Below are positions 6,772 to 13,586 of a stretch of DNA of 23,395 nt, one piece after another. Both the position numbers and the translations under genes were made by a program. Where the stretch lies: NCBI GenBank assembly GCA_964486825.1, contig CAZAQS010000049.1:1-23395 (forward strand), given 5' to 3'. Within the stretch, counting starts at the first letter, position 1. Every line of letters begins with the position of its first letter. Below the pieces are notes generated by a model. That model worked only from the letters and a program-made list of their open reading frames with translations. It did no database searches and was not told where the DNA came from. This stretch comes from CAZAQS01 sp964486825. GTDB lineage: Bacteria > Chloroflexota > Anaerolineae > Anaerolineales > UBA4823.

Positions 6772-8556
6772 TCAGGACCCCAGTCTGGAACGTTCTTCTT
6801 CGACAATGCTCTCATCCAACTTTTTGAAGAGTGGCGCAGGCTGTACGAGAGCTTGCCCGGCGGGAAGTTGACTTGGCTCCCAGCGGCCGTGGCCATTTTC
6901 AGGATAATAGCGCAAAACCTGATGCTCCCCCAAATCGTCAGAGTGGGTTTCCAGGCCTTGCTCCCCAAAGAGCGGCTCACGATATCCCAGATAGGAGTTA
7001 AGGCGTTCGCTGCTAATGGGCAAGAAAGGGGCTAGCAGGACTTTTATCGAATCGATGGCGCGCAGGGCAATGTATACCGTTGTCGCTGCCGCGGTCCTGT
7101 CGTTTTTGATTTCGAACCAGGGAGCAGCCTGGTCCAGATATTTATTTACCTCGGATGCCAACCGGATGGCTTCGCTGATTGCTCCACGCAAACGGACCGT
7201 ATTAATTTGCTCTCCCACCGTCTGGAAGCCGCCCTCTACCACCTTCAATATCTCTTTATCGGCTGGGCGCAGCTCTCCCGGAGTGGGTACATGCCCCTCC
7301 CAATGTTTATAAGCAAAGGATAGCACCCGGTTGGCTAGATTTCCCCATGTGGCGACCAGCTCGTTATTATTGCGGCTGAGGAAGTCAGCCCAGTCCCAGT
7401 CCGTATCACGGTTCTCGGGCATGTTGGCGGTCAGGTAATAGCGCAGAGGATCTGGATCATAGCGTGATAGGAAATCCAATCCCCATACGGCCCAATTCCG
7501 GCTGCCAGAGATCTTCTGGCCTTCCAGGTTCATGAACTCGTTTGCCGGTACATCGTATGGCAGAACGAGATCCGCCGGTTCATCCGTTCCAAAGATCTCA
7601 CCGAAAGCCTTGCCTGCCCCGATGAGTTGGGCCGGCCAGATGACCGCATGAAATGGGATATTATCTTTGCCGATGAAATAATAGGACCGCGATTGAGGGT
7701 TGTACCACCAATCACGCCAGGCCTCCGGCTGGCCAGTCACCTGAGCCCATTCGATCGCAGCGGAGAGATACCCGATTACAGCCTCAAACCATACATACAG
7801 GCATTTTCCTTTCCATCCTTCAACCGGGACGGGGATACCCCAATCCAGGTCGCGGGTGATTGCCCGCCCGTGCAAATCTGTTGCCAGGATCTGTCCCAAG
7901 GATTGGCGCAGAACGTTTGGTCGCCAGTAGCTCTCCCGCTGGCGAAGGAAAGCGATAATTTCGGGCTGAAGCTTTCCCAGATCCAGATAAAAATGCTCAG
8001 TTTCGAGCAGCTCTGGAGCAACCCCGTCGATCTTCGAGCGGGGGTTCTGTAGCAAGGTGGCATCTAACAGGTTGCCGCAGTTGTCGCATTGGTCGCCGCG
8101 TGCGTTTGGATAACCGCATAAATAACAGGTACCTTCTACATACCGGTCGGGCAAAAAGCGTTTTTGGGTAGGAGAATACCATTGCTGTTGCCGCTCCGTG
8201 TAGAGGTAACCATTTCTCTGTAAGGCCAGGAAAATGGACTGCGATACCTTGAAATGGTTTTCGGTATGGGTACTGGTAAACAGGTCATAAGTCAGTCCCA
8301 ACTGCAAGAATAGCTCCAGGAACCCGCGGTGGTAATTTTGATAGACTTGTAGAGGAGACGTTCCCTCTGCGTCTGCTCTTACGGTAACCGGTGTACCATG
8401 AGCGTCCGAGCCTGAAACCATGATGACACGGTTGCCTGCCAGGCGCTGGTAACGGGCGAAGATATCGGCCGGTAAGTAGGATCCGGTGATATTACCGACG
8501 TGGATCAGAGAATTCGAATAAGGCCATGCCACAGCTACGAGTATATTTTCGTTCAT
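6772..8556 (-). CDS. metG: Methionyl-tRNA synthetase
   Basis: Charges tRNA-Met, including the initiator, in the cytosol; 594 residues. The class I catalytic domain has AWPYSNSLIHVGN (10-22; HVGN is the HIGH equivalent) and GSDAHGTP (49-56). A CxxC-x9-CxxC zinc knuckle is at Cys144/147/157/160 (CYLCG...CDNCG). The KMSKS-loop equivalent is KISGS (348-352, in GQKISGSRNWAVWG). An all-helical anticodon-binding domain follows from about residue 400. There is no C-terminal EMAP/tRBD domain. I chose ATG 8556 because GGGAGGT lies 6-8 nt upstream; a longer ORF from 8592 would begin inside the hairpin tail. It is convergent with murI and separated from the upstream sigma gene by a 307-bp leader that looks regulatory. 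The Lys-to-Gly change in the KMSKS loop is noted; some MetRS lineages tolerate variation there. Confidence 0.97.
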   Translation of the reverse strand: MNENILVAVAWPYSNSLIHVGNITGSYLPADIFARYQRLAGNRVIMVSGSDAHGTPVTVRADAEGTSPLQVYQNYHRGFLELFLQLGLTYDLFTSTHTENHFKVSQSIFLALQRNGYLYTERQQQWYSPTQKRFLPDRYVEGTCYLCGYPNARGDQCDNCGNLLDATLLQNPRSKIDGVAPELLETEHFYLDLGKLQPEIIAFLRQRESYWRPNVLRQSLGQILATDLHGRAITRDLDWGIPVPVEGWKGKCLYVWFEAVIGYLSAAIEWAQVTGQPEAWRDWWYNPQSRSYYFIGKDNIPFHAVIWPAQLIGAGKAFGEIFGTDEPADLVLPYDVPANEFMNLEGQKISGSRNWAVWGLDFLSRYDPDPLRYYLTANMPENRDTDWDWADFLSRNNNELVATWGNLANRVLSFAYKHWEGHVPTPGELRPADKEILKVVEGGFQTVGEQINTVRLRGAISEAIRLASEVNKYLDQAAPWFEIKNDRTAAATTVYIALRAIDSIKVLLAPFLPISSERLNSYLGYREPLFGEQGLETHSDDLGEHQVLRYYPENGHGRWEPSQLPAGQALVQPAPLFKKLDESIVEEERSRLGS

Positions 8557-8590
8557 CGCATACCTCCCATGAGACGAGATAAAAAATAAC

Positions 8591-8617
8591 AAAAAGGCTG
8601 TCCTGGATTGGACAGCC
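8591..8617 (-). terminator. Rho-independent terminator hairpin 35 nt before metG (putative attenuator)
   Basis: On the minus strand, GGCTGTCC (8617-8610), a 6-nt loop and GGACAGCC (8603-8596) form a perfect 8-bp stem followed directly by TTTTTG and, after TTA, by TTTTTT. It lies between the sigma gene and the metG RBS. It may end read-through from the sigma gene or work as a regulated attenuator. Confidence 0.75.
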
Positions 8618-8663
8618 TGTAGAGTTCGTTAGGATAGCCTGATCATATCCTGTACAGCGGCTG
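8613..8663 (-). promoter_or_regulatory. Putative antiterminator stem competing with the metG terminator
   Basis: CAGCC(GC)TGT (8663-8654) can pair with ACAGGCTG (8620-8613): 8 bp with a 2-nt bulge. This uses up five bases of the terminator's 5' arm. Between them AGGATA (8651-8646) and TATCCT (8636-8631) form a perfect 6-bp inner hairpin. The 5' strand starts one base after the stop of the short leader ORF, so a ribosome ending there would cover it. Pairing was done by eye without energies. Confidence 0.4.
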
Positions 8664-8664
8664 C

Positions 8665-8745
8665 TCAAGCCCAGGCGCGGTTGATCTTCTCCATGCACAT
8701 GGGGAAGGTACCGGTGGCTAGTGGGTTAGAGGAAATGGTTTTCAT
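8665..8745 (-). CDS. Short leader ORF upstream of metG (26 codons, Met-rich end)
   Basis: ATG at 8745 opens a 26-codon frame beginning MKTISS and ending PMCMEKINRAWA, with stop TGA at 8665. An in-frame upstream ATG at 8763 would give 32 residues. Met codons 16 and 18 (MCM) lie 8-10 codons before the stop. A weak AGGG stands 9 nt before the ATG. The frame lies inside the leader between a predicted promoter and the terminator. I read it as a possible leader peptide whose translation senses Met-tRNA charging. It could equally be a chance ORF or a gene remnant; I recognise no homologue. Confidence 0.4.
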   Translation of the reverse strand: MKTISSNPLATGTFPMCMEKINRAWA

Positions 8746-8779
8746 TTCTGTCAGCCCTGTCATATGATCAATAACCAAG

Positions 8780-8812
8780 GCTTCGCCTCAATCATTCTGA
8801 CATTGGCGAAGC
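8780..8812 (-). repeat. 8-bp inverted repeat at the start of the metG leader
   Basis: GCTTCGCC (8780-8787) and GGCGAAGC (8805-8812) are perfect complements with a 17-nt loop. It begins about 11 nt into the predicted leader transcript. No T-run follows on either strand. It may be a 5' stabilising hairpin or the 3' end structure of the sigma mRNA. Confidence 0.45.
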
Positions 8813-8829
8813 TCGGTTTTGTGAAAATC

Positions 8830-8858
8830 AGTTTAAACGTGGTAAAGGGATTTGTCAA
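8830..8858 (-). promoter_or_regulatory. Sigma70-type promoter for the metG leader
   Basis: A perfect TTGACA (8858-8853) begins 6 bases after the sigma stop codon, followed by a 17-bp spacer and TAAACT (8835-8830, 4/6 match to TATAAT). The start would be near 8823, giving a leader of about 267 nt to metG. Confidence 0.55.
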
Positions 8859-8863
8859 GAGCA

Positions 8864-10093
8864 TTAGGGAGAGATAGTCGCCTCGTTTGGGATCTTGATA
8901 ACAGGTGGGCTGGACGGCTCTACATAATCCTTGAGCAAACGGGACCGGCATGGATGGCGTAGGCGACGGAGAGCCTTCCCCTCGATCTGGCGGATTCGTT
9001 CTCGGGTGAGGCCAAACTTTTGACCTACTTCTTCGAGGGTATAGGGACGGTCATTATCCAGGCCGAAGCGTAAGCGAATGATACGCGCTTCACGGGGTGA
9101 TAGCGTCGAGAGGACCTGTTCCACTCGTTCTCGAAGCATGTTTTCATGTGTGGTTTGGGAGGGGGCAGGGGTGACTTCATCCTCCACGAACATACCAAAT
9201 TCGGAATCTTCCTCATCCCCGACCGGGCTTTCGAGTGAGATCGGCGTCCATGAAACCTGAAGCATCCAGTGCACCCGGCGCGGATCCAGTTTCATTTCCG
9301 CAGCAAGCTCCTCGTTTGTTGCTGGTCGTCCGAGACGTTGCTCTAGCTCATGCGCTGCCTTGTACATCTGCCGGATGCGGTCGGTCATATGCACTGGAAC
9401 TCGGATGGTACGCCCCTGGTCTGCAATCGCGCGCGTGATGGTCTGGCGGATCCACCAGGTTGCATAGGTTGAGAATCGAAAGCCACGGTGGTAGTCGTAC
9501 TTTTCTACCGATTTCATCAGGCCCAGGTTGCCTTCCTGGATCAGATCGAGGAAGGGGACTCCTCTTCCAATGTACTTCTTTGCGATACTGACCACCAGGC
9601 GAGTGTTAGCACGGATCAGGTGATCGCGTGCCAGTAGCCCATCCTGGATTTTTTCTTCCAGGTCACAGCGTATCTGAGCCTCGCCGCTGTCGCCCAGTTT
9701 GGCCAGATCCTTCTTCGCTTTTTTACCCCGCTCTATGCGCTTGGCGAGTGATAGCTCCTCCTCAACATGAAGCAAGGGTACCCGGGACATCTCTTTCAGA
9801 TAGAGACCAATCGAGTCATCAGAAGAGATATTCTCAAGCACATTGCCAGTGTCGCCATCTCCAGATGGCCCATCATACGATTCGAAATTGAAATCGAGAC
9901 CTTCGTCGGCGATATCAACCCCCTGGTGGCGTAAATAGAGAATTATTTCGGCGAGTTTTTCTTCATCTTCATCCCCCCAGGATGGACAAGTCTCTGTGAT
10001 ATCTTCCGTGGTGAGGTAGCCTTGCAGCTCAGCTTTCTCAAGCAAGATATGCACGACTTCACCTTTTTGGAGCTGTCTACCTGGATACGCCAT
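8864..10093 (-). CDS. sigA: Primary (RpoD/SigA-like) RNA polymerase sigma factor
   Basis: Main sigma70-family factor of 409 residues. A short divergent region 1.1 (1-90, acidic) is followed by region 1.2 (DDSIGLYLKEMSRVPLL, 92-108). Regions 2.1-2.4 carry FLDLIQEGNLGLMKSVEKYD (181-200) and FRFSTYATWWIRQTITRAIADQ (206-227). Region 3 is at about 236-290. Region 4 carries the HTH EEVGQKFGLTRERIRQIEGKALRRLRHP (354-381). The RpoD box is intact and the non-conserved insert between 1.2 and 2 is short, as in SigA/HrdB types. ATG 10093 is preceded by GGAGGG at the right distance. A longer ORF from 10186 has no RBS and adds an unrelated Cys-rich stretch. It may be the vegetative sigma or a group 2 paralogue; one window cannot decide. 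It follows yceD on the same strand after 138 bp. A 10-bp palindrome (AACGATCGTT, 10173-10182) sits in that gap. Confidence 0.93.
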   Translation of the reverse strand: MAYPGRQLQKGEVVHILLEKAELQGYLTTEDITETCPSWGDEDEEKLAEIILYLRHQGVDIADEGLDFNFESYDGPSGDGDTGNVLENISSDDSIGLYLKEMSRVPLLHVEEELSLAKRIERGKKAKKDLAKLGDSGEAQIRCDLEEKIQDGLLARDHLIRANTRLVVSIAKKYIGRGVPFLDLIQEGNLGLMKSVEKYDYHRGFRFSTYATWWIRQTITRAIADQGRTIRVPVHMTDRIRQMYKAAHELEQRLGRPATNEELAAEMKLDPRRVHWMLQVSWTPISLESPVGDEEDSEFGMFVEDEVTPAPSQTTHENMLRERVEQVLSTLSPREARIIRLRFGLDNDRPYTLEEVGQKFGLTRERIRQIEGKALRRLRHPCRSRLLKDYVEPSSPPVIKIPNEATISP

Positions 10094-10231
10094 TACGACC
10101 CTCCTGAAAAAAGTCTCGGGATCAGCGAGTCTGCAAGCAAAGACAGATGATGGAGGCAATCTGCAGCATGATAACGATCGTTGCAAGATTTGCGCCAGTT
10201 TAACAGTATTAACGTGAAACTTGTAAGATTG

Positions 10232-10747
10232 TTACTCTTTATCGAGAAGAGATTTTAAAATGGCCAACCGGGGATCACCCCCTTCAGAATCATGGTCACA
10301 GTTTGATTCGTTCAGGTTTTCGCCACAAACCGGACACAAGCCTTTACAATCAGGACCGCACAAAGGGCTGATAGGCACTTCCAAAAGCATGTATTCGCGG
10401 ACCAATGGTGTCAGGTCAATATGCCCATCTTCCGGCAAGAGCAAGCCAGAATCAGTTACAGAACGCAGGTTAAAAGCAAACAATTCGGTAAAATCGATAT
10501 CCAACGATTGATGAAAACCAGTCAAGCAGCGCACACATTCGGAAAGAACAGTAGCGTGCATTTTGACCTGTACGAGCAGTCCCTGTGGTGTGCGGGTTAC
10601 ACGTGCTATACCATTAAGGTTTGCCAGATCCAGATCTGGGGGCAGATGGATCTTATCTGATACTATTTGGAAATCCCGGCTAGAGCCAATGGTTAGATGG
10701 ACAATAAAACCAACGTTCAGCCGGAGTGGAGATAATGGGTTAGCCAA
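10232..10747 (-). CDS. YceD/DUF177 family protein (23S rRNA accumulation)
   Basis: Protein of 171 residues related to YceD, a family tied to large-subunit rRNA accumulation in bacteria and chloroplasts. It starts LNVGFIVHLTIGSSRDF. It has a central CVRCL motif in SECVRCLTGF and ends with a PLCGPDCKGLCPVCGENLNESNC segment, so five Cys could bind metal or form a redox pair. The last residues DPRLAILKSLL match the family's usual C-terminus. The start is a TTG at 10747 with no evident Shine-Dalgarno. An in-frame stop lies four codons upstream, so no ATG start is possible and the family N-terminus fits here. In most bacteria this gene precedes rpmF (ribosomal protein L32); here the next gene is the sigma factor and no rpmF-like ORF is present. 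A near-consensus promoter lies 43 bp upstream. Confidence 0.88.
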   Translation of the reverse strand: MANPLSPLRLNVGFIVHLTIGSSRDFQIVSDKIHLPPDLDLANLNGIARVTRTPQGLLVQVKMHATVLSECVRCLTGFHQSLDIDFTELFAFNLRSVTDSGLLLPEDGHIDLTPLVREYMLLEVPISPLCGPDCKGLCPVCGENLNESNCDHDSEGGDPRLAILKSLLDKE

Positions 10748-10789
10748 TGAAAATAATTAAAAGCAAATAAAATTTTTGAATTTGGCGGT

Positions 10790-10818
10790 ATTATAACATA
10801 ATTAGAATCACCAGTCAA
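10790..10818 (-). promoter_or_regulatory. Near-consensus sigma70 promoter for yceD-sigA
   Basis: TTGACT (10818-10813), exactly 17 bp, then TATAAT (10795-10790). It is the best housekeeping promoter in the window. The start would be near 10783, giving a leader of about 36 nt to the TTG start. Confidence 0.75.
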
Positions 10819-11061
10819 GTTATGTGGGTTTTATTTACATAATTTATATACTTTGGATAGAATATTGGCTTCCCTGGGTTAAGAGTCTTGATAATGTATA
10901 TATGTGGGGTTATGGTACTATGCGGATAGATTTTGAGGTTTATTTCCCGACTTTCCAATTGCATCCGCTAAATAATTATCGCATAAAACTTCAAATCGGA
11001 CATTAAATAGTTGGGAGATATAATCTACTGGAATTTACTCCTTCTTTCAAGAGGTCGAGTG
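10819..11061. other. AT-rich intergenic region before rdgB
   Basis: Together with the yceD promoter this is a 314-bp gap between divergent genes. It is clearly richer in A+T than its neighbours. Apart from the two promoter candidates I see no RNA gene, riboswitch or repeat. An aromatic-rich 60-codon frame on the plus strand has no homology that I recognise. Confidence 0.5.
10888..10916 (+). promoter_or_regulatory. Possible promoter for rdgB
   Basis: TTGATA (10888-10893), 17 bp, then TATGGT (10911-10916, 4/6). The start would be near 10923, about 139 nt before ATG 11062. Confidence 0.35.
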
Positions 11062-11655
11062 ATGAAACAATTGCTCATCGCAAGCGGAAATCCCGGAAAA
11101 ATCCATGAAATTCACGCACTGTTAGCAGATATGCCGTTTGAATTGGTCATCCCATCTCAACTGGGAATCCATCTCAAGGTCGTAGAAGATGGGGATACAT
11201 ATGCTGAAAACGCAGCCCGTAAAGCGCTGCCTTTTGCTCAGGCAAGCGGGTTATATTCGCTGGCGGATGACTCAGGACTGGAGGTGGATGTGTTAGGCGG
11301 CCTCCCCGGCCTGCATTCAGCACGTTTTTCTCCGCTTTCTGAAGCTACAGATGCGGACCGTCGTACCCTTTTGCTGAAGATGCTGGCTAATCAGCCGCGC
11401 CCCTGGCGGGCAAAATTCCATTGTACGGTAGCGATTGCTTCGCCTCAAGGAGAGGTTCAGTACGCACATGGAGAGTGTCATGGTGAGATCATCTCGCATG
11501 AACGCGGGCTGGGTGGGTTTGGGTATGACCCCATCTTTCTCATCCCAGAGCTAGGAAAGACGATGGCAGAGCTGAGCATGAAAGAAAAAAATCAGTTCAG
11601 CCACCGTTCAAGAGCTGTCATTACCGCAAAGCCGATATTGGAAAGCTTATTTTAA
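11062..11655 (+). CDS. rdgB: XTP/dITP diphosphatase (HAM1/RdgB family)
   Basis: House-cleaning nucleotide pyrophosphatase of 197 residues that hydrolyses dITP, ITP and XTP to the monophosphates so that deaminated purines stay out of DNA and RNA. Motifs are ASGNPGKIHEI (7-17, the T/SxNxxKxxE motif), LADDSGLEVDVLGGLPGLHSAR (67-88; Asp69/Asp70 bind metal and catalyse), GFGYDPIF (152-159) and the SHRSRA base-binding end (180-185). I chose ATG 11062 because AGAGGT lies upstream and homology starts at once. The ATG at 11011 adds 17 unrelated residues. It is the first gene of a plus-strand run, and the kinase after it probably has its own promoter. Confidence 0.95.
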   Translation: MKQLLIASGNPGKIHEIHALLADMPFELVIPSQLGIHLKVVEDGDTYAENAARKALPFAQASGLYSLADDSGLEVDVLGGLPGLHSARFSPLSEATDADRRTLLLKMLANQPRPWRAKFHCTVAIASPQGEVQYAHGECHGEIISHERGLGGFGYDPIFLIPELGKTMAELSMKEKNQFSHRSRAVITAKPILESLF

Positions 11656-11686
11656 GAACGGGAGGGTTAATTGCCTACACTCTGCT

Positions 11687-11714
11687 TTGCATACGAATGC
11701 TTTTCGGTTATCAT
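11687..11714 (+). promoter_or_regulatory. Possible promoter for the sensor kinase operon
   Basis: TTGCAT (11687-11692), 16 bp, then TATCAT (11709-11714). The start would be near 11721, about 49 nt upstream of the annotated kinase start. Moderate match only. Confidence 0.3.
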
Positions 11715-11769
11715 ATGAACATGCTCGATCCAAAAACCTTGGCGTTGTCCTTTCCTTTGCATTGACCGG

Positions 11770-13149
11770 ATGTACAGTAACATTTTTATTATGGTACCGG
11801 CCGGATTCGTCTATGTAGCAGCGGGGGTAGGCCTTGGCCTGGGGATATTGTTAGGATTCTGGGTGTACAGCCTGGTGGGGGAGAAATGGCGGGCGCATAA
11901 GAATCAAAAATCTGCTTTACAAGCCGCTGAACGAGGTACCCTCGCTGATCGAAGTCGCTTACATGCCTTATACGACCTGCTAGCCTCTCTAACCGCTTCA
12001 CTCAACTACCAACGCATCCTTGATCAAGCACTCGATATCAGCGCCAGCGTTTTGAGCGCTCAAAATGCTCCAACGGACCGATTAATCAGTGCTGTCTTGT
12101 TATTCTCGGACACAAAAGCCTCACCTGTTGAATTAACGGTCGGTTCAGCTCGTAGATTCACGCCTGCCGATTTGCGTGTCGTATTGGATGGTACCAGCGG
12201 TTTTATCGGGAGGACGATTGACGAAGGAGTGCCAAGCTTTTCGAAGAATTTCCTGGAAGATCCGGAATTGGGACGAGTGGTTGCCCTGAGAACCTGTAAT
12301 GTGGTTTTATGCATCCCGCTCCGAGCTGGATTGAACACTTATGGGGTTATGCTGTTTGCTCATCCGGATGCTGAATATTTTGATCCAGCTCGCAGGGAAA
12401 TCCTTGAGATCATAGCCAACCAGGCCGTAATCGCTATTCAAAACGCACGCTTGTACAGCGATCTTGAGCAGGAAAAGGAGCGCATGGTGGAAATCCAGGA
12501 GGAGACGCGTAAGAAATTAGCTCGCGACCTCCATGATGGACCTACTCAGTCTGTGGCAGCTGTGGCCATGCGGGTAAACTTTGCCCGTCGATTGGTGGAT
12601 AGGGACCCAAAGGCTGCTGCTGATGAACTTTTTAAGATAGAAGAATTGGCCCGGAAGACAACCAAAGAAATCCGCCATATGCTTTTCACGCTACGTCCCC
12701 TGGTGCTTGAATCGCAAGGTTTGGAAGCTGCTTTACAGGCTATGGCGGAAAAGATGCACGAGACTTATGGGCAAAAAGTGCTGGTCTCAGTAGATGCTAA
12801 TATCATTCCCCGGTTGGAGTCGAGTAAACAGGCTGTCATTTTCTTCATCGTTGAAGAGGCGGTCAACAACGCTCGCAAGCATGCCCAGGCAGCAAATATC
12901 TGGATACGGATCAAACCTCTGGAAGAGGATTTTAGCATGCTCGAGATCGAGGATGATGGGGTCGGTTTCAATGTCGGAGAAGTGGATGCTTACTATGATA
13001 AGCGCGGCAGTCTGGGTATGGTGAATATGCGAGAACGAGCTGAATTGGTTAACGGCGTCCTACATATCGAATCGAGTGAGGGGCAGGGAACTCGCGTCCA
13101 GGTAGTATTACCGCTGACAGACGAAGCCGCAGAACGAATGCGGGTTTGA
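11770..13149 (+). CDS. Sensor histidine kinase, NarL-type (GAF + HisKA_3 + HATPase)
   Basis: Membrane sensor kinase of 459 residues. One N-terminal helix (about 11-36) leads to a coiled linker, then a GAF domain (about 60-225; sequence around GTSGFIGRTIDEG and VVLCIPLRAG). A short coiled coil (230-250) precedes HisKA_3 with phospho-acceptor His255 in ARDLHDGPTQ. The HATPase_c domain follows with N box EEAVNNARKHA, G box DDGVGF and GSLGMVNMRERA. This is the NarX/DegS/LiaS layout, which normally pairs with a LuxR-type response regulator. None is encoded here, so the kinase is an orphan in this window. There is no large extracellular sensor, so any ligand is probably seen by the GAF domain. The start at 11770 has no clear RBS; ATG 11791 is an alternative. 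Its stop overlaps the next gene's TTG start by 3 bases. Confidence 0.9.
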   Translation: MYSNIFIMVPAGFVYVAAGVGLGLGILLGFWVYSLVGEKWRAHKNQKSALQAAERGTLADRSRLHALYDLLASLTASLNYQRILDQALDISASVLSAQNAPTDRLISAVLLFSDTKASPVELTVGSARRFTPADLRVVLDGTSGFIGRTIDEGVPSFSKNFLEDPELGRVVALRTCNVVLCIPLRAGLNTYGVMLFAHPDAEYFDPARREILEIIANQAVIAIQNARLYSDLEQEKERMVEIQEETRKKLARDLHDGPTQSVAAVAMRVNFARRLVDRDPKAAADELFKIEELARKTTKEIRHMLFTLRPLVLESQGLEAALQAMAEKMHETYGQKVLVSVDANIIPRLESSKQAVIFFIVEEAVNNARKHAQAANIWIRIKPLEEDFSMLEIEDDGVGFNVGEVDAYYDKRGSLGMVNMRERAELVNGVLHIESSEGQGTRVQVVLPLTDEAAERMRV

Positions 13150-13574
13150 AAGTGACTTCCCAGCAAACAAGCCCTGCCGGGCGCAATTCGCCTACCTGGC
13201 TGCGATTCTTGGCCTTTCTCCTAGGTGTTTACCTTCTTTTGTGGCTGCCGGTCGAGGATGGGAACGTAACCAGGGTCCTCTTTTCAGCAGCAGCCGTAAA
13301 TGCCTGGTTAGCTCTTCGTTACATCGTTCGCCTGCCTGCATCAGCTAAAAATGGTCTTCTAAGACATTTATTGGCAGGGTTGCTGGCAGGATTGGCTGTT
13401 ACCCCAATGGCCTTGTTCTTGATGGCATTCAAAACAGGGATTCACGGTCATGAGAGCCCGGATTTTACAGCAGAGCAGATCCTTGCTGTAATTTACGGTA
13501 CTCCAATTTGGGGGTGCGCTGGTCTGCTGCTCGGGTTGGGCAACGGACTCCTGAACATAGCTGCCAACAAATAG
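13146..13574 (+). CDS. Small integral membrane protein, unknown function
   Basis: Protein of about 142 residues, unrecognised. It has four likely membrane segments (about 21-38, 43-61, 75-97 and 113-137) joined by short loops, with a polar N-terminus. Two starts are possible: TTG 13146, overlapping the kinase stop as TTGA, or GTG 13152. Both imply translational coupling to the kinase. It could be a membrane accessory of the kinase, but no motif shows this. The next gene begins 12 nt after its stop. Confidence 0.7.
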   Translation: MKVTSQQTSPAGRNSPTWLRFLAFLLGVYLLLWLPVEDGNVTRVLFSAAAVNAWLALRYIVRLPASAKNGLLRHLLAGLLAGLAVTPMALFLMAFKTGIHGHESPDFTAEQILAVIYGTPIWGCAGLLLGLGNGLLNIAANK

Positions 13575-13586
13575 AAAAGGATTCCT

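Noticed and set aside
8557..8863. T-box or SAM riboswitch ahead of metG
   Set aside because: No AGGGTGGNACCGCG-type T-box sequence or SAM aptamer core was seen on the minus strand; the leader ORF plus terminator explains the region better.
10094..10186. Longer start for the primary sigma factor
   Set aside because: The added residues are Cys-rich and unlike sigma N-termini, while ATG 10093 has a GGAGGG site at normal spacing.
10824..11006. 60-codon aromatic-rich plus-strand frame before rdgB
   Set aside because: It starts at GTG without RBS, lies in AT-rich intergenic DNA and overlaps the likely rdgB promoter; no recognisable homology.
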